Part shown: piece by piece, positions 12,008-25,682 of the stretch
Position numbering within the stretch: position 1 is the stretch's first letter
How the letters are laid out: each line of letters starts with the position of its first letter
From: Syngnathus acus
Taxonomy: Eukaryota; Chordata; Actinopteri; Syngnathiformes; Syngnathidae
Assembly (NCBI RefSeq): GCF_901709675.1
Contig: NC_051092.1
Location: forward strand, 8,450,491 to 8,514,490
Reading direction: 5' to 3'
Length of the DNA stretch: 64,000 nt
Notes under the pieces: model-generated
What the model saw: the letters and a program-made list of their open reading frames with translations, nothing else
Told to the model about the DNA's origin: nothing
Databases searched by the model: none
Made by a program: the position numbers and the translations under genes

Positions 12008-15000
12008 GGCATTTACCACTGGATGGTGCATACATATGGGGGCCATGAACCTGGGCGGGTCGCTAAGAGAAGGCTGTTATCTAACACGCTGTCATTAATG
12101 GTGAACTGTGCCGACTTGTAGCCACACGCCATTAAAATGACCGAAACCGAACACCATTGACAACATTTGAACAGAAAGCTGCTTTATTATTACTATGTGG
12201 TTCTTAAAAATGAATGCATGTGATGATTCATAGAGTTTTCTTTCTCTTTTAGCATGCAAAATGAAGTTCTGACATTCCTTGTGATGACTAATAAGCAGAA
12301 AAGAGAATGAAGTGCAGCGAAAAGCTGAATGCAGCTGAGCGGCTCCCTTGGATCAACAACAATGATAGTTCTCTTTGGTGCGCTGTGTGATGGGCGATAG
12401 TGGCACACTTCAAAGTGTCTGGATTACACTCCTTTGGTCCTGTTAATCTCAGGAGTCGCATGACAGCAGCTCCCACATAATGACGCTTTAGCCTTAGGTT
12501 TGAGTACTAGCAGCAAAAACATATTGGGGGGAAACCTCAAGAGTATCTAAATATTGACTTTATTGCTGCCATTCAAGAACAAGGTGAGTCCAGATGAAAG
12601 CAAATGTGTTTACTGGAAAGCTTTACAAATAATGTACCAGGGATTTATAATAGTTTGGGATTTTTTTTTTATAGTTTTCAATTCATTTAGATTTTTTTTT
12701 TTTTAATTCACTTAGTCCTAATTATTTTTGGAGAGTTTTTTTTTTTGGGGGGGGGTTGATTGAATGCTTGATTTTAGTTATGTTTGTGCTAGTTTTAGTT
12801 TAGTCATGGATTTTATGCTCAGAGTGCTGTATATGATCTGCTCATATCATATTGTTATGTCTCCCTAAATAATTCCTTCACAAATACATCTGCATTGAAT
12901 GGCCTCAATGGCAAAGTAAATGGGACAACCAGGCACTGAATATAATCCCGTAATCATTAATCATAGTCCAACCTAAAACAAACCACTTTCCCTCAAATGA
13001 CAGCTTTACTATGTTTGAGTACATTTCTTTCCAGAAGTTTATCCATTGATTCACACCACTGAAGCTCATTTTTTCCCATTGCTTTACAGACCACACCGGT
13101 ATGAGTTTGCTTACTATCAGGAGTTTATGTAATAACACAGACCCTACAAGAATGTACAAAGAAAGTGAAGGGAAAGTACACAAATTATTAGAGATACCAC
13201 CTAGAGAGCAGGTGAAAACACACTGTGAGCAAACTGAAGGTGTCACTGAACAATGGAAGGCCAGACACCTTTGGGAGGTTTCAGTAGTGTGAACGTAAAC
13301 ACACACTGATAGAGATCATCATGGTCATAAAAAAAGTGAGAGTTTTACCAATGAGACCACACAAGATCACCAGTAGTATACAAATAAGTGTGTTTTCTGG
13401 CTTGTGGAAGCCCATCACTGAATCACTTTAGCACATTTTTGTCTACTGTGTTACATTTGAAATACAGTAGATTGGCTTCCTGTGCCCTTGAATACATCTG
13501 AGATGGGATTACATGGTGACTTGTCTTCATCTCTGTCCTGCACCCTTTTCTTTGCTCTGGACACAGTTAACCCTTCCCTGGGTTCTAGAAAGCCACGCTG
13601 ATGAGCCCAATTGGTCTGAACTCTTAGGGCCAGCAGTAATCTCTCTTTAGCCTCTCAGAAGGCTGAGAGGGTGGAGTGAGCAATAAGAACCCTCTCTGTC
13701 AGCTTGAACCAGCCAGTAGAAAGAAAAAGTCATAATTATAGTGCTCTCTCTGACTGGATTTGAATAAAGCTTCCTAGTCGGGGGCCCTATATGCCCACGC
13801 ACACACACACACACTGCAATGCACTTCAATAAAAAGGCACTAATCAATCAGAGGTTCCCCTGCCATGGCTTCATTGAAGGCCCAGTCTGAAAGAGGGACT
13901 GACAGCCCTCAACCTCCCCGTATTGTTTGACGAGACTGATTAGGCCTCTGACTGGCTACCTCAGCCACCAGCCAGAAAAGCGCACAGGTCAAAGGGTCTC
14001 CATTTGAAATCGACAAGCACTGAAAAGTTCTGGACACCTGCTTTTTAAAGTGATGCTTGTCTCTGCGCTTCTATCCTCCTTTTTTGTCGTGTGCAATTTG
14101 AGGGCAACACAGGGTAGATGGAGAGAGTTGTTTGAGAGACGTGTGTGTCCGTGTGTGTGGCTCAAGTTTGAGAGGAGGAGCTTGGCTGTGGGCCCCAGGG
14201 CCATAACAAAGAGGCGAGGCTTTTTACATGCACATCCAGACAGAGTAAACTGACCTGCGCCACTGACAGGCAAATACCACGTTGGAAAACATTGAGAAAA
14301 TAGGAAAATAGCTTTGTGTTTAGCTAACTGAAAAGGTGCTGAACCTGATTAAAATTGACAACATTTGCCTTCAATAGCATGTTGTGCTCTGTGTCCATGA
14401 ATAATCATTATTCTTTTGCTCATACCAGTAATGAATGAATAATGTCATGGAGCATACATACATGGAGCACAGGAGACAGCAGCATGGAACTTAACAGTAT
14501 ATGGAATTTAAAAGTATGGGCAATGTTCTGTTCTTTTGAATGGCCCCTATAGCGAATCAAGCCTGAGCTGATTTTTTGTACTCTGTCCATCCTAAGATTG
14601 TAAGAATGTGGACTGGTTTACCGTTTTCCTATATTCTTTCCTCCCTTTGACCGGAGTCAGCTTTAAGCTTTGCAACAATTTCACCCTTTTAAAAACGAGA
14701 GCCACTCCATCAATGGGGGACAATAGCATATACTGACAAAAAGTCTGAAGGCTTTACGCCACCCTGCCATCACTGCTCCTTTCCATACAGCCGCTCCTGG
14801 TGACTGGTAAATGCCACTCTCAATCTTTCTCCTTTCTCTCCTCATCCCATTTTACTCCTCCTATTCCTTGGCCTCAATGGGTGTGTTAAGTATTGTGCAC
14901 TGATGGGGGCGGTGAGTAAGTCAGCATCATTAAACGCAGGCCAGGCCTGTGGCCAGATCAAAATAATTAACTGGAGAGGTCACAAGCTAATGAAATGAAA

Positions 15001-15568
15001 CGAGGGACTGAAAGGAGGCCCTAAAGGGTGCTCACTAATCCCCCTTTACCTTGTTTTAGGGAGGGGGCAGGACTTTATAAGGCAGGGCATCTCTGTTGAA
15101 AATAGAGGGGACTTGTGGCGTGCGCATGCAAATGCATGCTCGTCTGGATGCGTCTTTGCATGCTCAAGCACTTTTGACCACTGATTACATTTTCTAGAAA
15201 TGTCATTCATGTGATATATTGTTCGTCTTTTTCACATTTTTGTACACTGTAACAATAAACTTGTGTACACAATTAGTTTTCTTATGTGACCCCCATACAT
15301 GACAAGAAAAAACGTGCTTGCCACGGAATCCAGGGAGCGCCAAAACTGATAATGTCCCTGATTTCTATGAACTTTTAGAAATGGAAAAATTAGTAGACCT
15401 ATAGATTAAACTGCTAAGCAATACCCATAATTCCGAAAAATTCCAACGACGATACACCCCCCTCCTCCTCCCAGCTACTTCCCTCTGCTGCCCTCTCTTG
15501 GCTGATATCTGACCCTGGCTGATATCGAACTTGTCATTGACTGAAGACAAACTTAGTGAGCATTAGAG

Positions 15569-15800
15569 GTGGGGGAAATTTCCGATTCTTAGATTAATCG
15601 CGATTCGGCCGTGGAAGAATCGAGAACGATTCGCAAACATCCAAAAAGTGATTCGTTCTTTTTTCAGTTCATATGACTTCAACCAGTAGGTGTCGGTAAT
15701 GCACATTGAAGCTGGTGCCACCACGCCGTAAATCAAAACGAAGAAGAAAATAACGTAAGTTCCCGTTCACGAACGAGTCGTGCATTGCTTGTAGTAGTTT
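15569..15800. mobile_element. Unnamed dispersed repeat remnant
   Basis: The stretch has the wording of common fish interspersed repeats: ATTAATCGCGATTCGGCCG, GAATCGAGAACGATTCG, then ACCAGTAGGTGTCGGTAATG and GTTCACGAACGAGTCG. It contains the 31-base segment whose inverted copy lies at 919-949. I recognise no open transposase. The family and limits are uncertain. Confidence 0.45.
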
Positions 15801-17989
15801 TTACATAACGTGTATGCATATATATGCATAAATATTGTTATCCAATATATCTACTGCAATTTCACATTAGATTGCTGGTTTGAAATTTACTTTTAATATT
15901 ATTATTATTATTTTCAAATAAACATTTATGTTAAAACTTGTCTGGTGTTTTATTCCTTGTTTTATATTCGCCAATTAAAACATAAAAATCAGACATTTGG
16001 TTAACTGCTTTATATGACAATATGTTTTTTTTTTATTAAATGTTTTACCAGGTAAGCCAGTTGAGAACTCTTCCCCATTTACAAATCATCTTTAATGTCT
16101 GCAGGCGCAAAGCATTAAATGTCGGTAATGAATCACAATACACATGAGACAAAAAATACCTCTGTCTGAGATGACCAATAGACACATGTGCCTTATTGAG
16201 GATAGTGCATGTGTTGCGGTGTGTCACTGATCAGGTTCTGCAGGAGCATGCTCCAACCTGCTAAGAACTCAGGCGTAGAACTTTGTGAGTACATATGTGG
16301 GTGCATGCGCGTGCGTGTGTGTGTGTTTTGTGCATGTTTGTGTAAAACTGAGACCTTTAGACAGACAGCAAATTTGCACAGCGGCCCATCTTTAAGACGT
16401 TACAAAGTTTTGCTGAGTGAAAGAAAACACCTGATGGTGGCAAAAGAAAGGAGACAAGCCTTTTAAACTGTACCTAGAAAGGACATGTCTACACATGAGA
16501 CATATTCAGACCGTTTGAAGCGTCCGTTACTGAGTTAGGAAAGAGGACTATAAATCAAGAGATTATTATTATTATTACGATCTTTATTATACAAAGTATT
16601 CCATCATCTTCTTCAAGTCATATTTTGTAAAATATATATTTTGCATTAAACATCTTCTCAGGATGCTGACCACTAATATTGGCTTCATCTTTAAATGAAA
16701 TAATTCATTTGATTCTAACCCTGGAATAAAATCACTAATAGATATGATATAATGCGTATTTGTTTCTGTGTTTTTGTGTTTTCAGAAAATTAAAAACTGA
16801 GTTTGGCCATTATTTAAGGAAGAGGATGATTTTTTGCATCACCCCCCTGGCCATGGCATGTGCCCTGTCTTCTACTGGTGACAAGTCCAGGGAATATAAC
16901 ACTTCCCCATACGGCCCAAATGAAAAGCATCGAATGACAGGAGTCCATCAATAATTACCACATCCATTAGAGTAGACTTAACCTGTAAAATGAGACCAAA
17001 GAGAAAGAAATTTGGAGGTGTGAGTAAACAGGGAAAAGAAAAATGAGAGTGGCCAGCAAGGATTAAAATTGTTTGAATTGGGTCCACGCTCGCCCCATTC
17101 ATTTGGTATTCTGCTCAAATCAGCGCTTTTGTTGAGCCTGGTGTAAAGTAGTGTCAATCATCTCGACCCGGTTTTGTAGACTGGGCAAATTTATTATGAA
17201 TTTCCCCCTGCAAATAATGAGTGGTACCCCCTGCCTGCTCTTTCCTTCTCCCCCAAGCCACCTCTTCTCACTCTGCCTTGCGTCCACCCCCGTATCAATG
17301 CTGCAGAATAGGCAATAGAGGGTGAAGTTAGCAATCTCAGGGCAACTTGCATTCTGGACCCACATCAAAGTGACACAGACGTCCAATCAGATTTGTCTTA
17401 CAGGCATTACATGATGAATATGGTGCGGCCGGAGCACAAAAGCGCCTTTGTGTCTCCTCCAAGCAGAGACTATTCACAGCCCACCACAGCCAGCCAGAGT
17501 GGAAGTAAATGGCCAAAAGGGCCCGGGACAGAAAAAAAAACACCCAAACTTGGGCAGCACAATAGCCCATGCAAATCGCAGCCCCCGCCACCTCCACACA
17601 ACACACTACTACACAAACCCCCGTCCCCCCACCACCCCAGCCTGAGCTTAGGTCCTTACACGCAGGGGTGTCAGGGATTCACGTCCATGCTCCTTTCATT
17701 CCGTAGACTGAAGACTGACTTTTTTTTTCCTTCACTAAGCACAAGTGACTTTGTGGTTGTCAACAGAAGACATCTATATAAGACTTTTGCTTGAGTGTGT
17801 ATTTTCTGCACACGTAGCCCCATCAAGAGGAAGAACAAATTCAAGTTTGAGAGGCGCAATTAAATCTTCAGTCATTCATTCATTGACTCGATACACTCCG
17901 TGTAAAATGTAGCTGTGAGTTTCGAAACAAACCCAAATGACAAGGCTCGACTTTTCCAATTTAAAAAAAAAAAAAGAAACACACTATAA

Positions 17990-18860
17990 TTCATTTTGAA
18001 ACGACTCAGATGTGTTTCACAAGCTCCATCAGGTTGGATGGGGAACGGTGGTGCACAGCCATTTTCAGACTTCTCCACAGATGTTCAAATGGTGACGCTT
18101 GGACCTCTTGAGCACACTCACTGAGTTGGCCTGAAACCACTCCTTTATTATCTTGGCTATGTGCTTAGGGTCATTGTCCTGCTGACAGATGAACCATCAC
18201 CCCCGTCTGAGGTCAAGAACACGATAGAGGAGGCTTGCATCCAGGATGTCTCTTTACCTTACTGCTGTCATCTGTCCCTCAATCAGTTCCTGCCACTGAA
18301 AAGCATCCCCACAGCATGTTGCTTCCACCGCCATGCATTACTGTAGCGATGGTATTAGCCATTTTCTGTATACACAAAGTGGCTTCTTTGATACAGGTGT
18401 GATTGGTAGATTGTTGGAAAGATGGTTGTTCTTTTGGAAGATTCTCCTCCTCCTACAGTGGAAAACTGGAGCTCTGACGGAGGTTCTTCTTCCATCACCA
18501 GCAAGAGTCCTGGAGGGTTCCAAAGTTCTTCCATCTATGGATGATGGGAAGGAAGGGGGGGGGGGGGGGTTCATTGGGATTTTTAAAGCAACAGAAATGT
18601 TTCTGTTTCTATTCTTAGATCTGTTGATCCTGTCTCAGGCATCTCCACGGTTCCTTTGACTGGTTTGAGCTTTGACATGCACTGTCAATTGAGGGACCTC
18701 CAGTAACTGCTGGAGCAACAACCTAATTTCCGTTAAAAAAATGGACCAATTCAGGAAGTCCGGTAAATTTCACCCAACTTCTTGGGTTGGTCCAGCTATT
18801 TTAAGGGTGTGCCTTTCCAAATCATGTTCAATCAACTAAATTCACCACATATAAATTCCA
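17990..18860 (-). mobile_element. Decayed Tc1-like DNA transposon
   Basis: On the minus strand the fragments WGCF (about 18,306), QDNDPKH (about 18,161-18,181) and HLWRSLKMAV followed by SPSNLMEL (about 18,010-18,080) appear in the order expected of a Tc1/mariner transposase. QDNDPKH matches the catalytic-region block and HLWR the C-terminal block of that family. The frames are broken by stops and frameshifts, and a poly-G run interrupts the element at about 18,556. The 18,660-18,850 part matches my memory of the outer end of this abundant fish element. It is a non-functional fossil; nothing suggests expression. Confidence 0.75.
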
Positions 18861-21049
18861 ATTTAATTGTCCTTTCTTGCTGTGGCAAAATCTTTGTCTG
18901 TTATGTATGTGTGTGAATGTGTGTTCTTGACTTTTGTTCTGTACTGTATGAATACAACCGAGTACAAAGAAAAATACATTGTGAATTCTAACTCATCTCA
19001 AATGTGTTTCACACACACACACACTGGTAAACATATTTTAGGTTTACACTTGCTTGCCACTTATTCAACAAGACATTTTGGCACGAGCACACACGCGCGC
19101 TACTCTTGACTCCTGTCACATTGGGCTGCACACCCAAATGGGCTGCACATGATGGATTATTTCATGATGAATTGAAGTGAACATGGCCCTTATATTTGCA
19201 ACATGAAAATGACCCTACAAGACAAAGTAGCATGAATAAATTCATCTTGTTACGCTATAGCTGAGGGGAAAATTGTGTATCAATCAATCCGTCAGTGGAC
19301 AAACGTTTTCATTCATTGAGGGAGTTGGCCTCTGGTTGACACTAAAGGACATCACAGACATCATCAAGCGTGTCATAATGGGGCAGCGGGGTGTTGCACG
19401 CCCCAATTTGATTTGTCTTTTGCAGTCCTGGAGACGTAGGAGGGTTTTATACGACACATTATGTCCTTTAAGTCATTTATCACTTGTTTGATCCTGACTG
19501 TGCCACTGACCAGTAGATGCACCAAAGCTTTTGTCAGCCCCCACCCAAGTGCAGGCACGTGGCTAACACCTGCAAGTCGTGTGTGTGTGTGTGTGCGTGC
19601 GTGCGTGCGCGCGTGTGCATGTGTGTAGCCTTCTTACAGAGCATTCAAGGACCTGTAACTTAAACTCCAGCTGAATAGAACTCACGCCCTACGACTCCCA
19701 ATGAGACGTAAGAACCATAATATTTCACAGAACCAATCAGAGAATAAATGTAGTCACAATGAAATGAAAATGTTCTGAATTGAAAAATTTTTGGGTCATG
19801 CCAACACAGTATTAATTGTAACAGTGAGAAAGTGAGAGGAATTTGGAATGATAACCATAGACCCTGAAAGAGAAATTGTAATGTCAGAAAGGGGCACATG
19901 GAGAAAGTGGGTTAACATCACACTTGTTACTGTGCCACAATTGCACCACTTGCTACCAAAGTTTCAGATAAGTATATTGTTAGTTGTTTAGGGATGCAAC
20001 AGTACAATTGTTAACTTATTTTTATACTGGCATGAGAGTTGAGTACGGGGAAAGAATAATGTACATTGCTTGTTATAGGGTATTTGTTTTGAAATTAAAC
20101 TGGATTGTGTTTGCTGTCAGAGGGTTTACGCTATTATAAATATGATCATTATTGTGCATTTAATTGTGTTGTCGTACATTAAGACTTAAACAATATATTA
20201 TTATTATTATATTCTTGTTATTATTATATCATAATAACAATTTTAATTCACTTTATATTTATATAAGTTTAGTCAATATCTATTTTATATATAAAATATA
20301 CATTATTTGAAACAAATATAAGATAAGTAATTGTGAACTATTATGAAAGTCCTACACATGACATCAGGAGGAAAAAAGACATTTTGAGTGATGGGCTGTT
20401 TTTTTCCATCAGACTTTGATGGCTATAATCATAAAGGCAATAATTGAGTTTAATCATTTACAATAAAGGCCCCAAATTTAAATAATGAGGCGCAAAGGAA
20501 GCACAATGGCGCCCACAGTGGGGTGTTGTGCTCCCTATTTTGAGAGAGGTGTGCTAGTGATTGAGCCCTGCTTGAAAAACACAGTCGGGGATACAACTAG
20601 TCTACAAGGCCAGGTTTTTATTTAGATTGATTTTAGTCAGGCCAATACGAATTTTGACCTGACGTATTGTCTTGCTGACTTTCCCGGGGCCGTATTTCAA
20701 ATGGGCTTTGAGAAGGGTGAATTGCCTCGTCCTCCTCCCCCCAAACACTCTCCCTGCAGGCGAAATAGAGCACGCATGAAACAATGCAATGCAAGAAAAG
20801 TAATATTAATCTCCCCTGCCTGAATGCACACAAAGAGTAGTGGAAGGTGCGCGTCTCTAATGCTTACACACCCAGCTGCGCAATTTTAGCCCCATGCGCC
20901 CAATCAAGTCGGGGTGAGGTCATTGAAGAGGGGGGGCGGGGAGTGAACTTGAATACAAATGCTCCATAGTTTGCTCAATTACCGCCACAAACGCGTGAAC
21001 ATAAGGTCAGAAAGATGGAAGGACACCAACACATCCACGCAAACATGTA
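18861..21049. other. Intergenic, AT-rich, no supported gene
   Basis: This holds a GT/GC run at 19,579-19,626 and a strongly AT-rich block at 20,160-20,340 (ATTATTATT and TATATAAAATATA words). No coding similarity was seen. It is the immediate 3' flank of the ascl gene. Confidence 0.5.
19579..19626. repeat. (GT)n/(GC)n microsatellite
   Basis: GTGTGTGTGTGTGCGTGCGTG followed by CGCGCGTGTGC, a potential alternating purine-pyrimidine tract. Confidence 0.85.
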
Positions 21050-21064
21050 ATATAAATAGATTAT

Positions 21065-21070
21065 TTTATT
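21065..21070 (-). terminator. ascl1b: Poly(A) signal of the ascl gene
   Basis: TTTATT on the plus strand is AATAAA on the minus strand, 535 bases after the stop codon. This predicts a 3' UTR of roughly 550 bases. Assigned from position and sequence only. Confidence 0.5.
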
Positions 21071-21604
21071 TATAAAACTCGTTTTACACAAATAGATCTG
21101 TTAAAATCAAGTATGTACAATTGGAGGCTGCAGGAAGTGGAGAACAAGTGCATACATCAAAAGAGATCTCCTTATCACCTCCTATTACATATATTTATAT
21201 AAAAATGGGAAATGAACTACAATTCGTCCCAGGTAGTAGCCTTGATATTGCTGATATCACTTAGTCCATCAGTCAGTGACAATTTTCAGTGTACAAAAAT
21301 AGGTCTTCGTGTTACAATGAATGACAAGAAAGTCTGTCCGTCTTCAGTTGTTTGAGGACAGTTTTGGCCGTGGCTGCCTGCGCGCGCGTGTGAGCGTCTC
21401 CTAATAATTGCACTTCTTCAACAGTGTTTACTTCAGCGCGTCAACATGACACAGTCCAACTCCTTTACTCCTTCAACTTCTGTTATTATTGCTTGGCTGC
21501 TTTGTTCGCAGAGTCAGGTGAGGGCGGGACGTCACAACACTCTTGGAACCCTCGTTCAGGAACCGGCTCGCTTTTACGCACGGGCGCCGCCGTGTGGTGC
21601 TGCG

Positions 21605-22177
21605 TCAGTAGCGGTCGAACCAGGTGGTGAAGTCCAACAACTCCTGCTCTTCGGAGCTCAGAGGCTCGTCGGACGAGTACGTGGAGTGGGGCGACTCCGG
21701 GTCGGCCGAGTACGTGTTGGAAAGCGTCGGCGAGGGCAGCCCGCACTGGAACGCCGCCGACACCGCGTCGTGCTCGTCTAAAAGCTGCTGTAAAGCTCGG
21801 ATGTACTCCACCGCGGAGCGCAGGGTCTCCACCTTGCTCATCTTCTTGTTGGCAGCCCCGTTGGGCACGTGCTGGCGCAGCGTTTGGAAGCCCATGTTGA
21901 CCTGCTTAACCCGGTTCCGCTCCCGTTCGTTTCGCCGAGCCACGGCCACGGGCTGCTGCTGCGGGATGGAGTAGCCCAGGCCGTTGAAGCTCAGGCGCCG
22001 TTTGCAGCGCAGAAGCTCCGGCGAGTTGGAGCGCTGTCTTTTCAGCACCTTGCTACGGTTCTGCTCGTGCGCGGTCGGGAGCGAGCAATCCTGAGCCCCG
22101 GCGTGCACGCTCAAGCCGGATCGTCTCTCAGTGAGCGCGAAGGAGAAGGCGGTCTGCGTGGTGGTGATGGTTGCCAT
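21605..22177 (-). CDS. ascl1b: Achaete-scute family bHLH transcription factor (Ascl1b-like)
   Basis: This single-exon gene encodes a 190-residue class II bHLH activator. Family members heterodimerise with E proteins, bind CANNTG E-boxes and start neuronal differentiation in the nucleus. The start at 22,177 begins MATITTTQ with a G at -3 and +4; upstream in-frame residues are GC-rich and unlike the family. Residues 44-62 ([19 protein letters not shown]) are the conserved pre-bHLH block. The basic region is about 80-93 ([14 protein letters not shown]), helix 1 about 91-104, loop PNGAAN, and helix 2 about 111-133. The C-terminus [10 protein letters not shown] then TTWFDRY is the family signature. 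QVNMGFQTL, where Ascl1a-type proteins have a shorter relation, is how I recall fish Ascl1b. The usual GSY(D/E) between SSDE and PLS is absent. Position suggests an ASCL2-side ohnologue as an alternative name. Confidence 0.93.
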   Translation of the reverse strand: MATITTTQTAFSFALTERRSGLSVHAGAQDCSLPTAHEQNRSKVLKRQRSNSPELLRCKRRLSFNGLGYSIPQQQPVAVARRNERERNRVKQVNMGFQTLRQHVPNGAANKKMSKVETLRSAVEYIRALQQLLDEHDAVSAAFQCGLPSPTLSNTYSADPESPHSTYSSDEPLSSEEQELLDFTTWFDRY

Positions 22178-22439
22178 GTCTGTGACAGCTCCCGTGATGG
22201 ATGCGTTGACGCTTGGCTCTCGTGTCCTTCGCGTGGGGGGACCGTGCGGCGGCCGACTGTCGTCCAAGTCTCTCTTGACTGCTCTTCTGCACGAGCCGAT
22301 GTGACCCAAACTTTGGCAGCTCTCTTCTTTTTCAACACGCGCCCTGACGCACACCCCACCCTCTCCTCGCACGCTCCGTGGCGAGGCCCCGCCCCTGCTG
22401 TGTGATTCTTCCGCGGCCCGGCTCCCTCGGGCCAGGCGC

Positions 22440-22560
22440 GTGGCTCCGGGAGCTCAATAAACAATCTGAGCTTTCACTGGGCCCCGAGCACGCGCTGGCC
22501 TCATTTGCATTCCAATGTCTCCAACTTGAAGGCCCATTGGTCCATTCAAACGGCCTGCAA
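22440..22560 (-). promoter_or_regulatory. ascl1b: Candidate ascl proximal promoter
   Basis: Some 260-360 bases upstream of the start codon lie an octamer ATTTGCAT (22,503-22,510, a POU-factor site), a SOX-like AACAAT (22,460-22,465), and a sense-strand CCAAT box (plus-strand ATTGG, 22,536-22,540). The combination in a GC-rich flank is compatible with a neural promoter. SOX plus POU pairing is typical of neural progenitor control, but occupancy here is inference. Confidence 0.45.
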
Positions 22561-25500
22561 CCGTGCGAGAAGAAAGCAGGAAGCTTGAGGGGCGGGCGGG
22601 GGGTGATACCAAAAAAGACTGGAAAAAAAAAGAGAGAATTAAAAAAGTGAATGGTTGGACTCTTTGAAATGCCTTTTGAATTTGACAATGCACCCCTGGC
22701 AAGTCTTCAAATTATAAGTCCTCGCCCCCACCACCGTTCTCCTCTGGCTCTTTACGATCACAAATACCAAGACGCTCGCTGCTGTATCCAGGTTACAGCT
22801 TTACGCAGCCAAATGGATGCTAAGCGTGTCTCTGAGCACAGTAATTGGCAATTAGACAAGTGGCGCGAGTGCGCGATTCACTCCAAAGTAAATATTGCGT
22901 TTATGACATGCAGGTTATGTGTTCGCCCCTGGAGGAATTTGAAGACATTGCTGTTGTATTCAAATGCAAGCAGAGGGAGTTCATAATCCCAAATCGAACT
23001 GCAGATGCGCGGAAGCATTTCAGCACCACCTTAGAGTGATCACTCATTCATCGTGCTAAAAGAATTAAACATGCCAGTATAAATGTTCAAAATGCTTTGA
23101 AAAAGTCAAGGAGAAAAGCACTGGTTTCTTTGGGTTCAGTTGACTAACATCCATGCACTGTCGGTCTTTGTAGGAAAAACTCGGTTGCAATCCATGTGTA
23201 GGTGGTAAAACAAGATAATTTTGCCACCTTGTGGTATGAATTTGTAATTGCAACAAATTCACCTTCCGCCAAGATTTGTTTTCCTCCCTCTCCTGCGGTT
23301 GGAGGCTTGACGTTTGTGTGCGTGTGTGGGGGGGGGGGGGGGAGGATTGCAAATTATGTTTCATTCATCAATGACGTTAACGTAAACCGAGGCAGATGAC
23401 ATGGCAATGACATGTTATTCCACTAGGTGGCAGAAGGTACAATTCACCTGCGTGCCAACCTGTTAGAATTTGACAAGACAATAATGCTTTTGCGTTGAAG
23501 GCTATGAGTTCACACATGAGATATTCTCAGTATACAGTACTGTATATATTTTTGGTGACATTTTTGTTTGGTGTAAGGAAATGATAAAATGATTATTTTT
23601 TGCCCAAGTAGGCTACTGTTTTTATGTAAGTTATTTTGCTATGCAGCATTACTTAAATGAACACTTTTTATTTTTCTAAACAGAAAACGTGAATATTGCA
23701 CATTTTATTAATATATATTGATACAAATGAATGTCTACAAAACTCAATAATAATTGAAAAAAGAAATACAGTATGTATTCTATGCATGGTATATTTTCAC
23801 AGTAGCGCCATGATGCATAAAACAGTAGGAGGGGGAAATCCTCAGTCTATTAAGAATTTGAGTAGATTTACATACATTTATTTTTGATAGTGCTTACTGT
23901 TGCTGTCCCATGAAAAGTGCCAAAGGTCATTCATGCCACAATGCTTTAATGGCTGACAGTGTCAACAGCCACACACTTCACACTCACAGTGACATCTTAT
24001 GAAAAGCTTTTATTACATTTCCTGTTTGAATATGACATTCTTGCCATAGTAGAACGAGTGGCCTTTCATATCCCACAGTTATAATAAGCTTGACAAACAT
24101 ATCCTATAAGGAACAAGTTAGCAACAGCATTGCTCAAAGTGTCGTGACATGCTGTATTCTGTTCACGGGGGAGGGGGAATGAGAGAAAGGTGTGTGAGAG
24201 CGTGGGTGTACAGTATGCAAGTCATTGTGTGACTAGAAGGAGGAGGGACAACAACACAATTAAAAAATCCCCTTCAAATGATTGCATCATATTACTGGTT
24301 ACAAAGGTACAAAATAAAATGTCATCATCAAGTTTGGAAGAGGCAACAGTTATGACAGCAAATGAGGAAGTCATCAAAATAATAATTCCAAAATAATTTA
24401 TGCATTTAGGAAGTTCAAGGCTGGAAGTAAATATTGAAGTCTTCTAAATCCCGGATGAATGCTGGTGAACACGAGCATCACATCTCCTTCAGCAGGCTAG
24501 CTAACCGACCAAAAGGAGCAGAAACCATTGCAAACCATTTCTGCTAATCTTGAAAAATAGTCTTTCACATCTCAATTCAGCCAAGCATCTTGTCAGGTTC
24601 TCATGGGGGGAAAATGTGGTCACATGAAACGTACAGCCATGAGAAGTGAAACTCAAAGAAATGCAGTCAAGGCATTCGAGAAAATCAACACAAAACAAAT
24701 TTCAAAAGCTGTCTACAATCCTGTAATGCATCCCTGAGCCCAATGGCGGCGCTAGATGGGGGGCCACAGGCACCCCCCTCCCCACGCCTCCTACGGAACA
24801 TATATTGAATGTTTAGCAGTGTTTTCTGAAAATCTTGGGGTGGGGGGGGTTGTAAAAAAAAAAAAAAAAAAAAGTCTGGTTTGCAGCTCACCAAGATATC
24901 CTCTCTCTCATCCTGCCTGATACAGAGTCCACATACTAGCCGTAATGGGGAAGTGTCCACATTAGTATGTATCACTTCTGTATTACTGACATCTCAACTG
25001 TGCATGTTTCTTAAGAACAAAGCTGGGGTAGGGGGGAGCTTAAGCAAAAAATACTATGGCCAAAACCCATTGGACTGCTGGCTAAGAAAATTGACAAGCC
25101 ACTAATAGAAGGTGGAAACCAACTCGATTTTCCAGTTTTGCACTCCACTCAGCTGTGAAAGACTAGGTACGTCATGAAACCGGTGTGCACCTCCACAGGT
25201 TCTTAATACAGAGTTGCACACCTGCAGTGTCCTGATGCCAAAAGCCTCTCAATATAGATTATGACACCTCATTTCGAGAAGATATATTTAACTCTAAATC
25301 CATGAGTAGTTTCTTATTCACTAAAACCAACTAAAAATCAGGGCAGGTGGACAAGAGTACATGCCACATAATGGGTTGCGATAACTCTTTCAGATAGAAA
25401 TTACATGTGCATATCTAAGATTTATTATTAGCTTAGATATTCGTAGATACCGTGATAACCTGTCATGTTTTAACATGAAGCGAGCAAGGCGGCTTCAACA

Positions 25501-25650
25501 AGTTTTTGAGTTCACTGTGGTAAATAGTGCAATAAATCATAAATGGGCGCTAAGTGACAATAATGATCCACTCAAGGGATTTTGACCTCAAGGTTACTGT
25601 TGATTGAAATACCAACGTAATTATACAAGAAAAGAGATGACATCACACTT
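22561..25650. other. Intergenic between ascl1b and irf7
   Basis: No coding similarity was found. It has poly-G at about 23,326-23,342, poly-A at about 24,853-24,873 and AT-rich DNA at 23,520-23,900. It is the shared upstream region of two divergent genes (ascl minus, irf7 plus), about 3.9 kb between start codons. Confidence 0.5.
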
Positions 25651-25657
25651 CCTTGAA

Positions 25658-25671
25658 AGTTTCATTTTCTC
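25658..25671 (+). promoter_or_regulatory. irf7: Interferon-stimulated response element (ISRE)
   Basis: AGTTTCATTTTCTC fits the ISRE consensus AGTTTCNNTTTCNC at every defined position. It lies about 330 bases upstream of a TATA box and 400 upstream of the irf7 start codon. irf7 is a known interferon-inducible gene activated through ISGF3 and IRFs, so this is the expected control element. Function is inferred from sequence and position. Confidence 0.65.
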
Positions 25672-25682
25672 CCAAAATCGAA

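Noticed and set aside
17393-17794. Plus-strand frame of 133 residues
   Set aside because: Low-complexity Pro/His composition, no recognisable domain and no splice or start support.
18161-18659. Functional Tc1 transposase gene
   Set aside because: The conserved blocks are in different frames with stops and a poly-G interruption, so it is a fossil.
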